Assembly: GCA_034509755.1 (NCBI GenBank)
Contig: CM067539.1
Location: 26,808,501-26,872,500, forward strand
Origin: Anisodus tanguticus
Taxonomy: Eukaryota > Streptophyta > Magnoliopsida > Solanales > Solanaceae
DNA length: 64,000 nucleotides
Direction of reading: 5' to 3'
Program-made: the position numbers and the translations under genes
Part shown: piece by piece, positions 1-11,670 of the stretch
How positions within the stretch are numbered: the stretch's first letter is position 1
How the letters are laid out: each line of letters begins with the position of its first letter
The notes under the pieces: generated by a model
Seen by the model: the letters and a program-made list of their open reading frames with translations, nothing else
The model's database searches: none
Told to the model about the DNA's origin: nothing

Positions 1-36
1 GACAATGTTGCGACAATATCAGACTCAACATATGGA

Positions 37-1239
37 ATGTCTTCAACATTAGAGAGGTATGTATACTTTGACTATTCTGATGTAAATTGTTTTAGTGGAT
101 TTATTTCTTCATCTGAGGCTATAAATTTGGATCTAGTTGACTCCAAAGACGACGTAATAAAGGAATTACAAAATCTGTGTAAAGCCTTAATCACTGAATC
201 TGAGCAACTAGACTCAAAAGCAAAATTATCGGCTCTTGAGAATAGCAATCTGAAAGGCACAATCAACCGATTAGAGGTGGTACTTACCAAGAAGGACCTA
301 GATCTTAGTAAGATTCGTGCACGACTGAACGTAGCTGAGACCACCTTTCAAAGGCTCAACATGGGAACCTCCAAACTGGATGAAATATTAAACTTCAATA
401 ATCCTACAAGGGCTGGACTTGGGTACCAATCTCCTAGAAAAACAAATACTTCCAGAATCCATAGTCAAACTGAGAGGATAAAATTTGTCAAAGAAAATAC
501 GAGCAACTCTCAGATCACTGAAATTGGATCGAAGTTTGTATGTAGCTTCTGTAAAAAGTTAGGACATCTTATGCCTTACTGCTACAAACTTCAAAACTCT
601 GCTCTCAAGATATTGCCTAAAATGTCGTCAGCAATGTTGCCCAACATCACTGACAACATTCAAAGCAACTCGCTGAAAGCGAGAAGGAAGAAAAAGGAAT
701 GGGTACCCAAATTGAATCTGAAATGTAAAGTGTGCATAACTGCTTTGCGTACTAACATTACAGGGTCTTGGTATTTCGATAGTGGCTGCTCACGTCATAT
801 GACAGGTACCAAAAGCCTATTGAAGGAGTATGGAACATTCAATGGAGGATACGTGACCTATGGAGGAGGAAGTAAGAGTAAGATAATTGGTAAAGGAACT
901 CTTAATGTTCCAGATGTACCAGCCTTGAAAAATGTTCTTCATGTAGAAGGTTTGGTTGCTAATCTTCTTAGCATAAGCCAACTATGTGATGATGATCTCG
1001 AGGTGAAATTCAACAAGCTTGGATGCAAGGTTACAGATTCTGCAGAAAAATGTGTCATGTCAGGAACCCGAATGGGAAATAATTGCTACCTAGTCGGTAG
1101 ACAAGAGTTTTGCAACTCCGCAAAGGTAGGTGACCTGACACTTTGGCATCAAAAGTTGGGACATGTCAACTGCGGCACCTTGGAGAAGCTGATCTCATTT
1201 GAAGTCATCGAGGCATTCCCGATCGAATCCAAAAGATAA
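37..1239 (+). pseudogene. copia gag C-terminus, protease and GAG-pre-integrase part of a broken polyprotein
   Basis: The frame begins in a Leu/Lys-rich coiled-coil-like gag segment, followed by a CCHC zinc knuckle (CSFCKKLGHLMPYC, about residues 169-182). Next comes the aspartic protease with its DSG catalytic triad in the context WYFDSGCSRHM (about residue 248). The GAG-pre-integrase domain follows with LWHQKLGH near residue 375. The true start is upstream of the window, so position 37 is only the first in-frame Met. The frame ends prematurely at TAA near 1239, while integrase coding continues in another frame from about 1199. This is the expected look of a decayed retroelement polyprotein. 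Confidence 0.85.
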
Positions 1240-2145
1240 AACACTGTGTGAAGATTGTTTGAAAGGAAAGCAGACCCGAGTCTCTCATAATGTTGTCCAA
1301 CGTGACGGACAACATTCAGGTACGTCTCATTGTTTCCAATTATTGCATATGGATCTTATGGGTCCAATCGAGGTAGATAGCCTAAGAGGAATGAGATATT
1401 CTTATGTGATAGTAGATGATTTTTCCAGATTCACTTGGATCTATTTTTTAAAAGAAAATCACAAACCTTTGAGATGTTTAGAACACTTTACTCTAGGATT
1501 AAAAATCTGTTTTATTCTTCGATTTTCAGAATTAGATCTGATCATGGAAAGGAGTTTGAAAATCAAATCTTTGCAAAATTCTGCTAAAAGAAAGGCATAT
1601 TCCATGAATTTACGGCACCAAAAACACCACAACAAAATGGGGTTGCCGAGAGAAAGAACATAACTCTACAAGAAATGGCTAGAGTTATGTTAAGTTCTAA
1701 GCAATTGTCAAAAAGGTTTTGGGCAGAAGCCTTGAACACGGCATGTCACATAACTAATAGAATTTATTTAAGGCCAGGGACCAAGATGACACCCTATGAA
1801 CTGTTAAATGGAAAGAAACCTACAATGCGGTACTTTCATGTCTTTGGATGTGTGTGCTATATTCTTAATGACAGGGATAAACTGGCCAAATTTGACTCTA
1901 AGAGTGACAAGGGAATATTCGTTGGCTACTCTCAGAATAGCCATGCTTATCGAATATACAATCTTCGGACAAAGACCATACAAGAATCAGTCAATGTTAT
2001 TTTCGATGACCTGCTAGATATATCTGGTAGACCTTCAGAAAATAACATTGTGGTTACAATTGAAGAGGAGCAACCCACAGAAGAAACAGATGTAGTCCCA
2101 GATGTTGTCCCAACATCAGAAGAAACATCTGAACCTCAAAAATAG
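1199..2145 (+). pseudogene. copia integrase region, frameshifted
   Basis: The zinc-binding CEDC motif of integrase lies at about 1250, followed by the start of the catalytic core (LHMDLMGPIE and VIVDDFSRFTWIY). After about 1460 the frame shifts and the second catalytic Asp region is unreadable. A frame-shifted remnant of the usual PQQNGVAER motif is visible near 1625-1655. From about 1660 the C-terminal part resumes in frame (MARVMLSSKQ, FHVFGCVCY, GIFVGYS) and stops at TAG near 2145. At least two frameshifts separate the parts, so no functional integrase is encoded. Confidence 0.82.
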
Positions 2146-2196
2146 AACACAGGGGACGAAATCGAGGAGGAATCTGCTACTGAACTGAATGATCAA

Positions 2197-3903
2197 GTGA
2201 GAAGAGACCCTCCATCGAGGATTAGAAGGAACCATCCACCCGACCAGGTGATAGGGGGAGTTTTTGAGAAGAAGCGTACAAGATGGAAAGAGCCAGTAAA
2301 TTACCGAGAAATGGTAAGGTATGTATGCATGTCCACCATATATCAACATGTAAGTCTCTTTTGTCTTACATCTACTTTGGAACCTAAAAATCTTGGGGAA
2401 GCATTAAAAGATAATTTTTGGATTCAAGCCATGCAAGAAGAGCTTGAACAATTTGCCCGAAATGAGGTTTGGGACTTGGTACCACGACCCAACAACACAA
2501 ATGTTATTGGGACCAAGTGGATATTCAAAAACAAATTAGATGAGTTAGGGAAGATTGTCAAGAACAAAGCTCGACTTGTTTCTCAAGGATATACACAAGT
2601 AGAAGGTATCGACTATGACGAGACATTCGCTCATGTGGCTAGAATTGAGTCAATAAGGTTACTTCTTGCTATTGCTTGTTATCTAAAGATTACCTTGCAC
2701 CAAATGGACGTTAAAGGTGCCTTTATCAATGGATACTTGGACAAAGAAGTTTATGTTGAACAACCAAAGGGATTTGAGGATCCTCACCATCTACATCATG
2801 TGTACAAGCTCAAGAAAGCCTTGTATGGACTAAAACAAGCACCACGTGCATGGTATGGTCGTCTAACTAACTTCCTTGTTGAGTTTGGTTTTACCCGTGG
2901 AGAAGCTGACAGAACATTATTCATTAAAAGACACAGTGTAGATATAATAATAGCTCAAATCTATGTTGATGATATTGTTTTTGGTTCGACTACAGAACCT
3001 CTAGTAAAGTCTTTTGTCGAAGCAATGTCGACAACATTTGAGATGAACATGATTGGAGAACTAACATTTTTCTTAGGCTTGCAGATTAAACAGAATGAAG
3101 ATGGGATCTTTGTATCTCAAAGCAAATACGCCAAGAATCTTATTAGGAGATTTGGTCTGGAAAATGCTAAACACATGAAGACTCCAATGGGCTCTGCGCA
3201 ACAGGTATGTAAAGACGATGTTGGACAAGATGTTGATCCAACATTATACCGATCTATGATAGGTAGTCTTCTATACCTTACTGTCAGTCGCCCCGATATC
3301 ATGTTTAGCGTATATGTTTGCGCCAGGTTCCAAGCCAGTCCCAAGGTATCTCATTTTAATGCTGTGAAACGTATCATTCGATACGTTGCCGGTACAAGTG
3401 ACTTGGGAATTTGGTACTCCAAAGACACTAATCCTAATCTAATAGGATATAGTGACTCGGATTGGGCCGGAAATGTAGACGATAGAAAAAGCACTAGTGG
3501 TGGGTGTTTCTATCTTGGCAATAATCTAGTCTCATGGTACAGTCGTAAACAAAATTGTGTATCACTCTCGACTGTCGAATCTGAATATGTGGCAGCCGGA
3601 AGTTGTTGTGCTCAACTGATTTGGTTACGACATATGCTAGATGACTATGACATATCTAATAACTCTATAATTTTGTACTGTGATAATCTGAGTGCTATTA
3701 ATATTTCCAAAAATCCAGTTCAGCATTCACTTACAAAGCACATAGACATAAGACATCATTTTTTAAGAGACTTAGTGGAAAAACAACTAGTTCAAATCGA
3801 ACATGTTGATACTCTTTTTCAACTGGCTGACATTTTTACCAAACCTTTGGATCATGAGAGATTTTCTAGCTTGAAAAAACCTATTGGTCTTTGTTTTCTT
3901 TGA
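2197..3903 (+). pseudogene. copia reverse transcriptase and RNase H, open over 568 codons
   Basis: This is the best preserved part of the element. It carries the reverse transcriptase entry motif WIQAMQEELEQF, the core segment QMDVKGAFINGYL, the YGLKQAPRAWY block and the catalytic YVDD motif (about residue 257). The RNase H part shows SDWAGNVDDRKSTSG, the SLSTVESEYVA block with the catalytic Glu, and the end motif DIFTKPL. The frame is open to a normal pol terminus at TGA 3901-3903. It is separated by a stop from the upstream integrase, so the polyprotein cannot be made as one chain. I label it pseudogene because the upstream parts are broken, although this frame itself is intact. Confidence 0.88.
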
Positions 3904-4650
3904 AAATAAGACAGACTAGGTAGATGTTGTCCGAAATGTTATCCTAACATTCTGGGTAACATTTACTGTTGAGTCAATATATAGGATAAGTGTTGTAGTG
4001 ATGTTGCATTTTTTTTAAAGATTCAAGCATGACTCTAAAATGACAAGATATGAAGGCGAAGCCTCTACTAAAAGATTTGGATGAATACAAAAAGATCAAA
4101 GCTGTAAGATTGGTATCGTTCCTATTCTATAGGAGTACCACGTGTTCAAAAAGGTTGAAAATTCCTCAATATTTTTTTTAATCTGTATGTGTTCAACTAA
4201 GTTGATTAAGGACAATGGTAAAATGTTACATTAGTCCACCGATCAGTCTCATAGGGAACATGTACGGAAATATTATCTCCCAAATCAGAAAATCCTTGGA
4301 GTCTCATAATGCTTGTTTAACTTTGAAATGTTGCCAACATCATCAACAACATCGTGTTCCAGTACATTGATCAAACTGGTTTATCTTATTTTATTCATGT
4401 TTTTGGTATTTACAAAGTCTCTGTTTTTAACTGGAAGTCCAAAAATTCTGGATGACCATTTTTTTTTTTTAAAAAAGGATGATGATATGTGCTATGATAT
4501 CCTATTTTAGGTGTGTAAAGAGTTTTTATTCTTCTATACAATCTATATTTAAGGAAAATGAGTTTAAGTGTAAGTATACTTTGTCATAATAAAACCTCTC
4601 ATTTTTTGTCTTGGTATTGTCACATCAGCCGACTACCAACCCATTAAACT
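3904..4650 (+). other. non-coding spacer between pol and extra frame of the SIRE-type element
   Basis: No convincing coding sequence is seen. The spacer holds several copies of the short ATGTTG...CAACAT palindrome (around 3922-3965 and 4326-4352) and a T-rich run near 4460. Long spacers here are usual in the SIRE lineage, where the extra protein is thought to be made from a separate transcript. Confidence 0.6.
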
Positions 4651-6160
4651 ATGGCAGCCCAAACAACACCGTCATTTCTCAGAACCCAAAGCTTCTCCAA
4701 CACGCCTAATCCTTCAAAAGCCTCTCCCATGTCCGTGTCCCCAAAATCAACAAACACCACAGATTATTCTCCAATGTCGACTAGTCCAGCAAATAACGAC
4801 AAGGTTTACAAGCATTATACTTCCATTAATGACTTGAGACCTGTCGAGGAGGACTGCACACAGGCTATGATCCTGTTTGGTTCAGATAAGCCATTACAGG
4901 TGAGCTACCCAGGCGATAATTAAAACCCAATCGATGTTGATGCAACATCTGATTTCTCGAACCTTGCCTCAAAATCGACATTTCCGACGCAAAGGTCAAA
5001 GAGGGTTTTCAAAAACCAATTCGGTGAATACCAGTCTGCCAAAAGATCCAGGGAAGAGTCGACTTTCCCTGTTGATACTACCACAAGCAAGCACTGACAC
5101 CAATTTCAGTGAGCCCAGTTCCTCCAAAGCTCCATCGACTTCCACTCCACAAGCAGAATCTGAGAAGGAAAAAGTAGAAGAAGAGATGTCTGATGACACC
5201 CCTCTACGAAACTTCATTCCTAAAGGGGTCCATAGAACATACTGGAATTCTGATAAATATGTTGCCTCAACATCAAAGGCAACAAATGAGAAAATGGACC
5301 CAGACTATGTTGCCCCAACATCCGAGGCAACACCTGCAACCACCTCATCCGAACAAGTATACACAGAATCTGAAACATATTCTGAGGAAATTCCCTACTC
5401 TTCCATGTTTCAAACTAAATCATGCTCCAGCAATTGGAATTGGTTTAAGAATAGAGGAGTTAGAGGCGAGAAGGTGATTGACCTAACTTCATTCTCCAAA
5501 AATGGTTTAGTTGATTTCTTAAGTAGTCAAAACATCTTAAGCTCTGTATCTGGTAAGAATCCTTATTGTGAGAAGGTGATTAGGGTGTTCTATGCTAATC
5601 TGATGCTTGCAGTTAAGGACACAACCTCCAAGAAATTTGGGAAAGTGTACCTATACAACAAGGTATACAATTTTACACCTAATATCATCAACTCCACCCT
5701 TGGGATAATTATTAGTAAAAGCGAACCTCAACCAAACCCCACTGTGGAGGAACTCAATTCAATGATCAAGTACCTTACAGGGAATCTGATCACTGTTTGG
5801 GCTCCTCGCAGCCCTGTGTCGAAACTCACTGCCTTATTTGCCACTTTGCACAAACTTGATTTATACAACTGGCTACCCTCTCTCAACGAGACAGTAGTAA
5901 CCCTTGATCAAACATCACTACTTTTTAAGATTGGAAGGAATCAGAAAGTTGACTTAGGAACACTTATATTCAACCATGCTGTCAACTTGGCAGAAAAACA
6001 AAGCAACTCTGCCCTTCCATACCCCTCCTTGATTTTTCAAATCCTGCTCAACCAAGGTTTTAAGACTCCAAAAGGAGAAGAGCTGAGTCCAGTCTTAGAG
6101 GTTTACTCAATACAACGAGCAGTTGTTAACAGCAGGGACATGGTTATGGACCTGCCCTAG
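4651..6160 (+). pseudogene. extra (third) frame of SIRE-type element, frameshifted
   Basis: Two frames follow each other. The first, 4651-4923, is Ser/Thr/Pro-rich (MSVSPKSTNT...) and stops at TAA. The second, 4934-6160, continues with a Ser/Pro-rich acidic stretch and then a globular part from about 5480, with FSKNGLVDFL, VIRVFYANLML and KVYNFTPNIIN. That globular part resembles the 'putative plant transposon protein' domain that is common in plant genomes next to retroelements; this is from memory and not searched. Its role is unknown. In SIRE1 the corresponding frame was called envelope-like, but I see no clear signal peptide or fusion features here. Confidence 0.6.
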
Positions 6161-6238
6161 AAGAAATATGAATGGGACACTAACACATCAAAGGATGTTG
6201 CCGACATTCCTGGCAACATTGCTCAAGGACAGGTCCCA

Positions 6239-6493
6239 ATGTCCAAAGACTGGCTACGACAGCACATTGCTGAACTTGACAGACAAATTCAAGAACTAGT
6301 GCGAGCCAGGAACTATTACATGGGCTTACTTTCTTCACAAAAAGAGGGAGATGATGCTGATGCTACTGCTGGAAGCAGACAGACATGGGGAGCTGCTGAT
6401 GATGCTGATGCTGATGCTGCTGCTGGAAGCAGACAGACAGGGGGAGCTACTACTGATAAGGGTGTAGGTAATGATGCAGGGGAGAGGAGGTGA
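6239..6493 (+). pseudogene. C-terminal piece of the extra frame, helical segment plus Asp/Ala repeats
   Basis: An 84-codon frame opens with a predicted amphipathic helix (WLRQHIAELDRQIQELVRAR). It then has two copies of a DADA...AGSRQT.GGA unit made by a roughly 54-bp imperfect tandem repeat. Similar heptad-type tails occur at the end of the extra protein in related plant elements, so I read it as the separated C-terminus of the frame before it, after the TAG at 6160. Whether it was ever translated alone is unknown. Confidence 0.45.
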
Positions 6494-7024
6494 GATGATT
6501 GATTGCTAACTACTTCTGAAGCCATAGAGATGAAGATGGTGTTGCACAGAGTGATTTGTTCACAAAAAGTGGCTGGAAGCTATTGTGACTTGATTACTCT
6601 AGTCAAGGATGATTATGCTGACGGAGTGTTGATTCAATGATGAATGTTTATTTGAATAGTGGACTATAATGACATTACTGACATTTGGAATATTATTTGT
6701 GTTTGTATTTTTTTACTTTGAGACATTTGGTCTGTTCTTGCAGACATTGTGACTGCTTTCAAAAGTTGTTTATATATGTTTGCCTGATGTAGATTGTTAT
6801 GAATGGTTACTGTAGACTGATTACGCATTTGCCGTAAGTAAGTCACGACTAACAGAACATAACTCCTATCTGATCAGATCATCGATACAACACTGCTTGA
6901 AATTTTCTACTGCAGGTTAAGGAGGAGCATAACACTGATCCTACTGATTCTTGGAATGTAAGGACTACATCGGGAATCAGTATCCTAGTCATTTTCGCTT
7001 CGTATGGAGTTTTGTGAAGAAAGG

Positions 7025-7039
7025 CAAAAAGGGGGAGAT
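7025..7039 (+). other. polypurine tract of the SIRE-type element
   Basis: The purine run CAAAAAGGGGGAGAT directly precedes the TG of the LTR, as required for plus-strand priming of reverse transcription. Confidence 0.85.
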
Positions 7040-7979
7040 TGTTGATATTGGATGGATGTTGTGACAACATCTGTAAATGCTCAGGACAACATCTTATGAA
7101 AATAAGAATGTTGCCTGCGATGTTGTGACAACATTCCTGACAAAATCCCTGTAACGATTTTGCCTATTCTTCCGGCCAAAACAGTTGTGTTACTTGTGTG
7201 AGTAAAAAATGACCTAGGCAAACTAACAATGATGTTGTGTTTAAAACGTGGTAAAAGAAACAGTCAAAGCTTGGAGAGGAAGCAGCGTGAAGACCAAGTC
7301 CAGAACGTTGAGCTTTTGAAGGAGCAAGAACCGGTCCAAGATGAAGCCTTCTTTTACTCAGCCTCCGCAACCAACCAAAGGAGGATTTCAAGGGAAGTTC
7401 CACACTATAAATAGAAGGGAACTTCAGAGTATCGATATCCAGAATTAAACGAGAAGAATTACCAAGAGAGCTCTCGGATATTCACCTTAGAAACTGGATC
7501 AACACACTTAGCCTAAAGTTGTATAACAACATCTAGTCCCACATTACTACTGCTGCTCAGATTCTAGATCAAGCTTATATTTCAAGCAATAGTAATGAAG
7601 ATGTTGTATTTATCTTTTTAGATCTTTTAACTTTAGGCTGAAGTCATCTGCGACTTCATTTTTATTTGTAATTTCTTTTTCGCATTTATTGTTCAATCTT
7701 GTAAAAAAAAATTCATTTGTAATTGTATATAATTTATACAATTCTTTGGTCATTGACCATCAAGGGATATATTAATATATACCCTTGAAAATATAAACCT
7801 TGTGTCTCTTTACTTTTCCGCTGCATTTACTCTTTAAAAGTTTATAACTGTTTTATCACAATGTTGGCTCAGATGTTGACACAACATTGAAGGCAACATC
7901 CAGAAACTGTTTTAATTGATTTAGCTGTTACTGTTTTATTCTTACATATTCTTGCTTATCCGTAGCCCCGGACCCAACA
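7040..7979 (+). repeat. 3' LTR of the SIRE-type copia element
   Basis: The LTR begins TGTTG after the polypurine tract and ends CAACA before host intron sequence, giving the TG...CA form with a short terminal inverted repeat. It contains a TATA box and several copies of the ATGTTG...CAACAT palindrome (7055-7140 and 7860-7905). A 61-codon frame inside it has no recognisable domain. The partner LTR is outside the window, so insertion age cannot be judged. Confidence 0.85.
7406..7414 (+). promoter_or_regulatory. TATA box of the LTR promoter
   Basis: TATAAATAG lies in mid-LTR, where the U3/R border is expected. If active it would drive transcription rightward into the COQ8 exon. Confidence 0.55.
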
Positions 7980-8189
7980 CTATCAAATCTGCATAAAAAA
8001 AAAACTGGTGCTCATGTTGTTGTGGTCTTATCTCTGATCTCAATTATTGTTTATTGGCATTGGAAGCTTGCATTTTTGCCAAGTTTCTGAAAATGTTATA
8101 TATGAAGCATTCCTTTATTGTCATAAGTTACTATGTAAACCTTATTCCATTATTCTTTACTCTGAGATACTGATCCATCACCAAATCAG

Positions 8190-8585
8190 GTTTTTGCTTG
8201 CGCAAACAATGACCGGGAAGCAATAATAAAGTTGTCTCAGAGGCTTGGTTTCCTCACAGGAGAAGAATCTGAAATAATGATGGACACACATGTTCAGGCA
8301 GGTTTTGTTGTGGGGTTGCCATTTTCAACTCCTGGATATTATGATTTTCGAGCTAACCATATTACTCAAAGCATTTCAAATCTTGGTGCTACGATGCTGA
8401 GGCACAGGCTGACACCGCCACCTGAGGAGGCTTACAGTCTTCACCGTAAGCTTTCTGGAGCTTTCCTTGCTTGCATAAAGCTTGGGGCTGTTGTGCCATG
8501 CAGGGAGCTCTTACTTGAAGTGTACGAGAAATATGAGTTTGGCAAACATGATAGTGAAAGATTGGCAAGTGGATCAGAGTCATGA
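8190..8585 (+). CDS. COQ8/ABC1-like (UbiB family) atypical kinase, last exon
   Basis: The exon follows an acceptor (CACCAAATCAG) and encodes 131 residues to a TGA at 8583-8585. The text matches the C-terminal lobe of plant mitochondrial COQ8/ABC1 proteins: LSQRLGFLTGEESE, QAGFVVGLPFS, ISNLGATMLRHRLTPPPEEA and LHRKLSGAFLACIKL are family-conserved. COQ8 is an atypical kinase/ATPase of the ubiquinone biosynthesis complex at the inner mitochondrial membrane. The KxGQ and nucleotide-binding motifs lie upstream, outside the window. The copia element ends 210 bp before this exon, so the intron was enlarged by at least 8 kb. A broken gene cannot be excluded without the upstream exons. Confidence 0.85.
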   Translation, partial: VFACANNDREAIIKLSQRLGFLTGEESEIMMDTHVQAGFVVGLPFSTPGYYDFRANHITQSISNLGATMLRHRLTPPPEEAYSLHRKLSGAFLACIKLGAVVPCRELLLEVYEKYEFGKHDSERLASGSES

Positions 8586-9049
8586 TGGGGGATCCTTCTT
8601 CTGCATTGTAACCTGTCCGTTGGGTTCGAGGATGAGACGGGAAGTCCTTAAGAACGAGAAAAGCCAAACTAAAAGGCTATTCATGGTCTGGAATGCACTG
8701 CAGATGTATTTGATGTCCCATTGGCTATGCCTCCACTTAGTGCAGCCTATGTTTACATAAAGTCAGAGTGACACATTAATTTATGGTCCTTCTAGCACAA
8801 CTCGCTGAAGTTCCGTTTTTTTTTTTTTTGGAATAATACAAATTGAAAGGGAAAGATATACAAATGTAAGGTTATGGATTTGTTATTGGAAATTAAGAGA
8901 AAAAATAGAGAAGAACGTACTGTGTAATTTTAGGCATTTCTGTCTTCAATAACAGCGCTATTAGTTGAATTCGCTCAAATGGGATTAATTGCTCAAAAGA
9001 AATGGTTTAACTTTAAGCCAGTAAAGTATCCCAAAGTCAAAATGCAAAC
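8586..9049 (+). other. COQ8 3' untranslated/intergenic stretch
   Basis: It follows the COQ8 stop and reaches the Harbinger insertion. It holds a T-run near 8820 and no coding sequence. The COQ8 poly(A) site probably lies here, but no strong signal was fixed. Confidence 0.5.
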
Positions 9050-9464
9050 TAAAGGGGTATTCAATTAGGATTTTAAAAGATTATTTTGGGATAAATAAGT
9101 CTAATGGATTTTAAAATACTATTTAGGAATGTAATGACTTAAAAGATTTTAAAAGACAATTAAAAAATTTTATGTTTGAATTTTAAAAGATTTATCATAA
9201 GATTTATAAAGATTTGAAAGGACCACGTGAATTTTTTACTTTTATGATGCTAACCAACCAACTTAATCGGATGATGAGCAATGGTGATCTACTTTAATGA
9301 TACACGAAAGTCAATTAGTTCAAGATAACAAAGAAATTGAACAATAAAATAAAAAGCAAACATTCAAAGTTACAAGAGTAAAAAAAAAGATAATAAAGAA
9401 ATTATAATTAAGTCAATACAATTTTTTCAATCTTTTAATAACTCAATTTGATGTAGCTTCATGT

Positions 9465-10928
9465 TCTCCTAAATAGCATTTCTCCACATATCTAAAGCTA
9501 TGCTAGCTCTCCATGCATTAGCATCTTCTCGTTGCTGCTCTTGGGTTTGAAGAATATGTTCAAAATTATCTTCTTCATTAACTGGTAATACTGAAGATGA
9601 ACTTTCGTCTATTGATTCAATTGGAAATTCATCAGAACGACATTCTTTGCGAAGAAAGTTATGGAGTGCTACACATGCTAACACAAGCTCTGCTTGTGTC
9701 TTAAATAGAATGGAGGTGTTGACTTAAAAATTGTGAACCGTGATTTTAAAATGCCAAATATCCTCTCGATCACATTCCTTAAGGACGCATGGCGGAGATT
9801 GAACAATTCATTTTCATTTTGAGGGTCATTACCATGACCCGCAAATCTTGGAGATGATATCGCACACCTTGAAATGGAGCTAAAAATAAGCGTCGATTAG
9901 GAAATCCACTAGGAAATAATTACCTAATTATATATACATTACATATAAAATTAGTATGAAATGTAAATATAATATATACATGTTTATCATTTAAAAAATA
10001 AGTACTTACCTTGGGGCACTTTAAGTCCGTTCCTTCTTGATAAGGCATCACTTAGCAGCTTTGAATCATGAGCTGAACCTTCCCACCCGCTAATAACGTA
10101 CATGAATTCCAAATCAAAGTTACAAGCTGCTAATACATTTTGTGATATCTTTCCATGACGATTACGCTAGTTGCTTACATCGCGTCCCCTCACCATTGCT
10201 GGAATATGTGTGCCATCGATAGCTCCGATACAATCCTACAATAATTCATATATAATGATAACCATATGATTAAAAATAAATATAATAATAATAACAATTA
10301 TAATTAAAATTAAAATATTATTATAATTAGGTAATCATCACAAATATACCTTGAAATAAGGGTAAAACCTTGTGCTTTCCCTTATTTTAGCAGGCACAAT
10401 TGGTCCTGATTTAGCCATCAAATCAGATGCTATTGAATTCAAGGCCTTCAAAATCTTGTTGAAATTTTCACTAGCAACAAATTGTGATCGGACAAGTGTA
10501 TTACGAATTACACAATATCGAGTATTTTGGCCAACTATTTGTAGGAAAGCTGCAAGAATTTCTTCGACACAAATAAATTTTGTATCCTCCAAAAGTATTT
10601 TTTCTCTAAGAATTGTCCATAACTTCCGGAATACATCTGGATACATTCTGTATACTTGTCGAAAGATTGCAGGATCATCGTTTAATGCTTGATGTATATA
10701 GTCATATCCAATGCTAGTAATTTGCCTTCGAGTTAATGTGCGTTCAATATATTCACCACGCATCATATTCAGAAACTGATTTAGCACATGCATTATTGCA
10801 TAAATTGCTATCATTGAACTGTAAATGGCTTCATAAAATTCTTCATCTATTTCTTCATCATCCATATCTTCTTCATTGATTTCTTCTTCCTTTATGTTAT
10901 TACCTTGATACATGTTCGATTGTGACAT
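9465..10928 (-). pseudogene. Harbinger DDE transposase (HARBI1-like), broken
   Basis: The reading starts at ATG 10926-10928 with an acidic N-terminus (EEEINEEDMDDEEIDEE) and the helix-rich segment typical of plant Harbinger transposases, running to about 10348. A short intron with a GT near 10347 leads to the catalytic exon at about 10238-10012. There the first Asp lies in GAIDGTHIPAM and the second in GWEGSAHDSKLL. The third acidic residue lies in RNVIERIFGILK near 9770, followed by the conserved tail LACVALHNFLRKECRSDEFP (9600-9680). An in-frame TAG after DVSN and a frameshift near 9710 inactivate it. Confidence 0.82.
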
Positions 10929-11670
10929 TATACGTATATAAAAAAATATACGAGACTGCCAAACAATAAAAATAGTTTAACCAAATAAAAAACTAAAAGC
11001 TGTCAAAATACCAAAAGGCTATAGCATATAAAGAGCTATTGGAATACAAACAAGATGGCACAACATATGACAGTTCCAGCAAGTTTGTAATCAGCTAAAG
11101 TAGAAAATTACAATTACAATAGTTCGTGTTTTAAATAAGATGGCACAACATATGATAGTTAGTAATCCAGCAGGTTAGTAATCAACTAGAGCTATTGGAA
11201 CACAAATTATAAGATGGCACAACATATGATAGTTCGTGTTTTAACTAAAAGCTGTCAAAATACCAAATTACAATAACAATAGTTCAACCAAATTATAACC
11301 CAAATAGTTCAACCAAAGTACCAAATAGTTCAAGCAAAGTAGAAAATAGTTCAACCAAAGTAGAATAAAAATAGCACAAACAAAAATATAGTTCAACAAA
11401 ACCCAATATGATCAAAATACTAAAATCATCCTAACTTGAATTTTATCCAAGATGAGCGCTCGTCCAATGACATCTTCAAGGATTCTTTGCTTTATTACTA
11501 AGCAATTCACCCACCATGTAACGAGTATTGTCATCCAAATTTGGTCTCTCTTTTATAGCATCCCAAATATTCCTCTCTCTGTCTCTTTCTCTTTTCTCCA
11601 TTAGCTTAGATATTTTTCAAAATAGGCAGAAATAGGCTCATTGCCAATAGAAAGATTTTCTAGAACTTTG
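10929..11670. repeat. A-rich degenerate short repeats between the two Harbinger genes
   Basis: Units such as ATAGTTCAACCAAAGTA and GGCACAACATATGATAGTT recur several times between about 11050 and 11400 in a diverged tandem arrangement. No coding sequence is seen. This is probably the divergent-promoter region of the transposon. Confidence 0.5.

Larger units (their letters stand above)
1..7979 (+). mobile_element. Ty1/copia LTR retrotransposon, SIRE/Maximus type, 3' 8 kb (5' LTR outside window)
   Basis: The element shows, in order, a gag end with zinc knuckle, protease, integrase, reverse transcriptase and RNase H (the copia order), then a long spacer, an extra Ser/Thr/Pro-rich reading frame after pol, a polypurine tract and a 940-bp LTR. 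An additional frame between pol and the 3' LTR is the known hallmark of the SIRE/Maximus lineage. The 5' LTR and start of gag lie left of the window. Several frameshifts in gag, integrase and the extra frame show that the copy is dead. It sits upstream of the last COQ8 exon in the same orientation, so I infer insertion in a COQ8 intron. Confidence 0.88.

Noticed and set aside
7229..7414. 61-codon frame in the SIRE LTR
   Set aside because: Lies upstream of and across the TATA box of the LTR; no sign of coding use.
10372..10692. 106-codon frame on + in the Harbinger element
   Set aside because: Antisense to the transposase.
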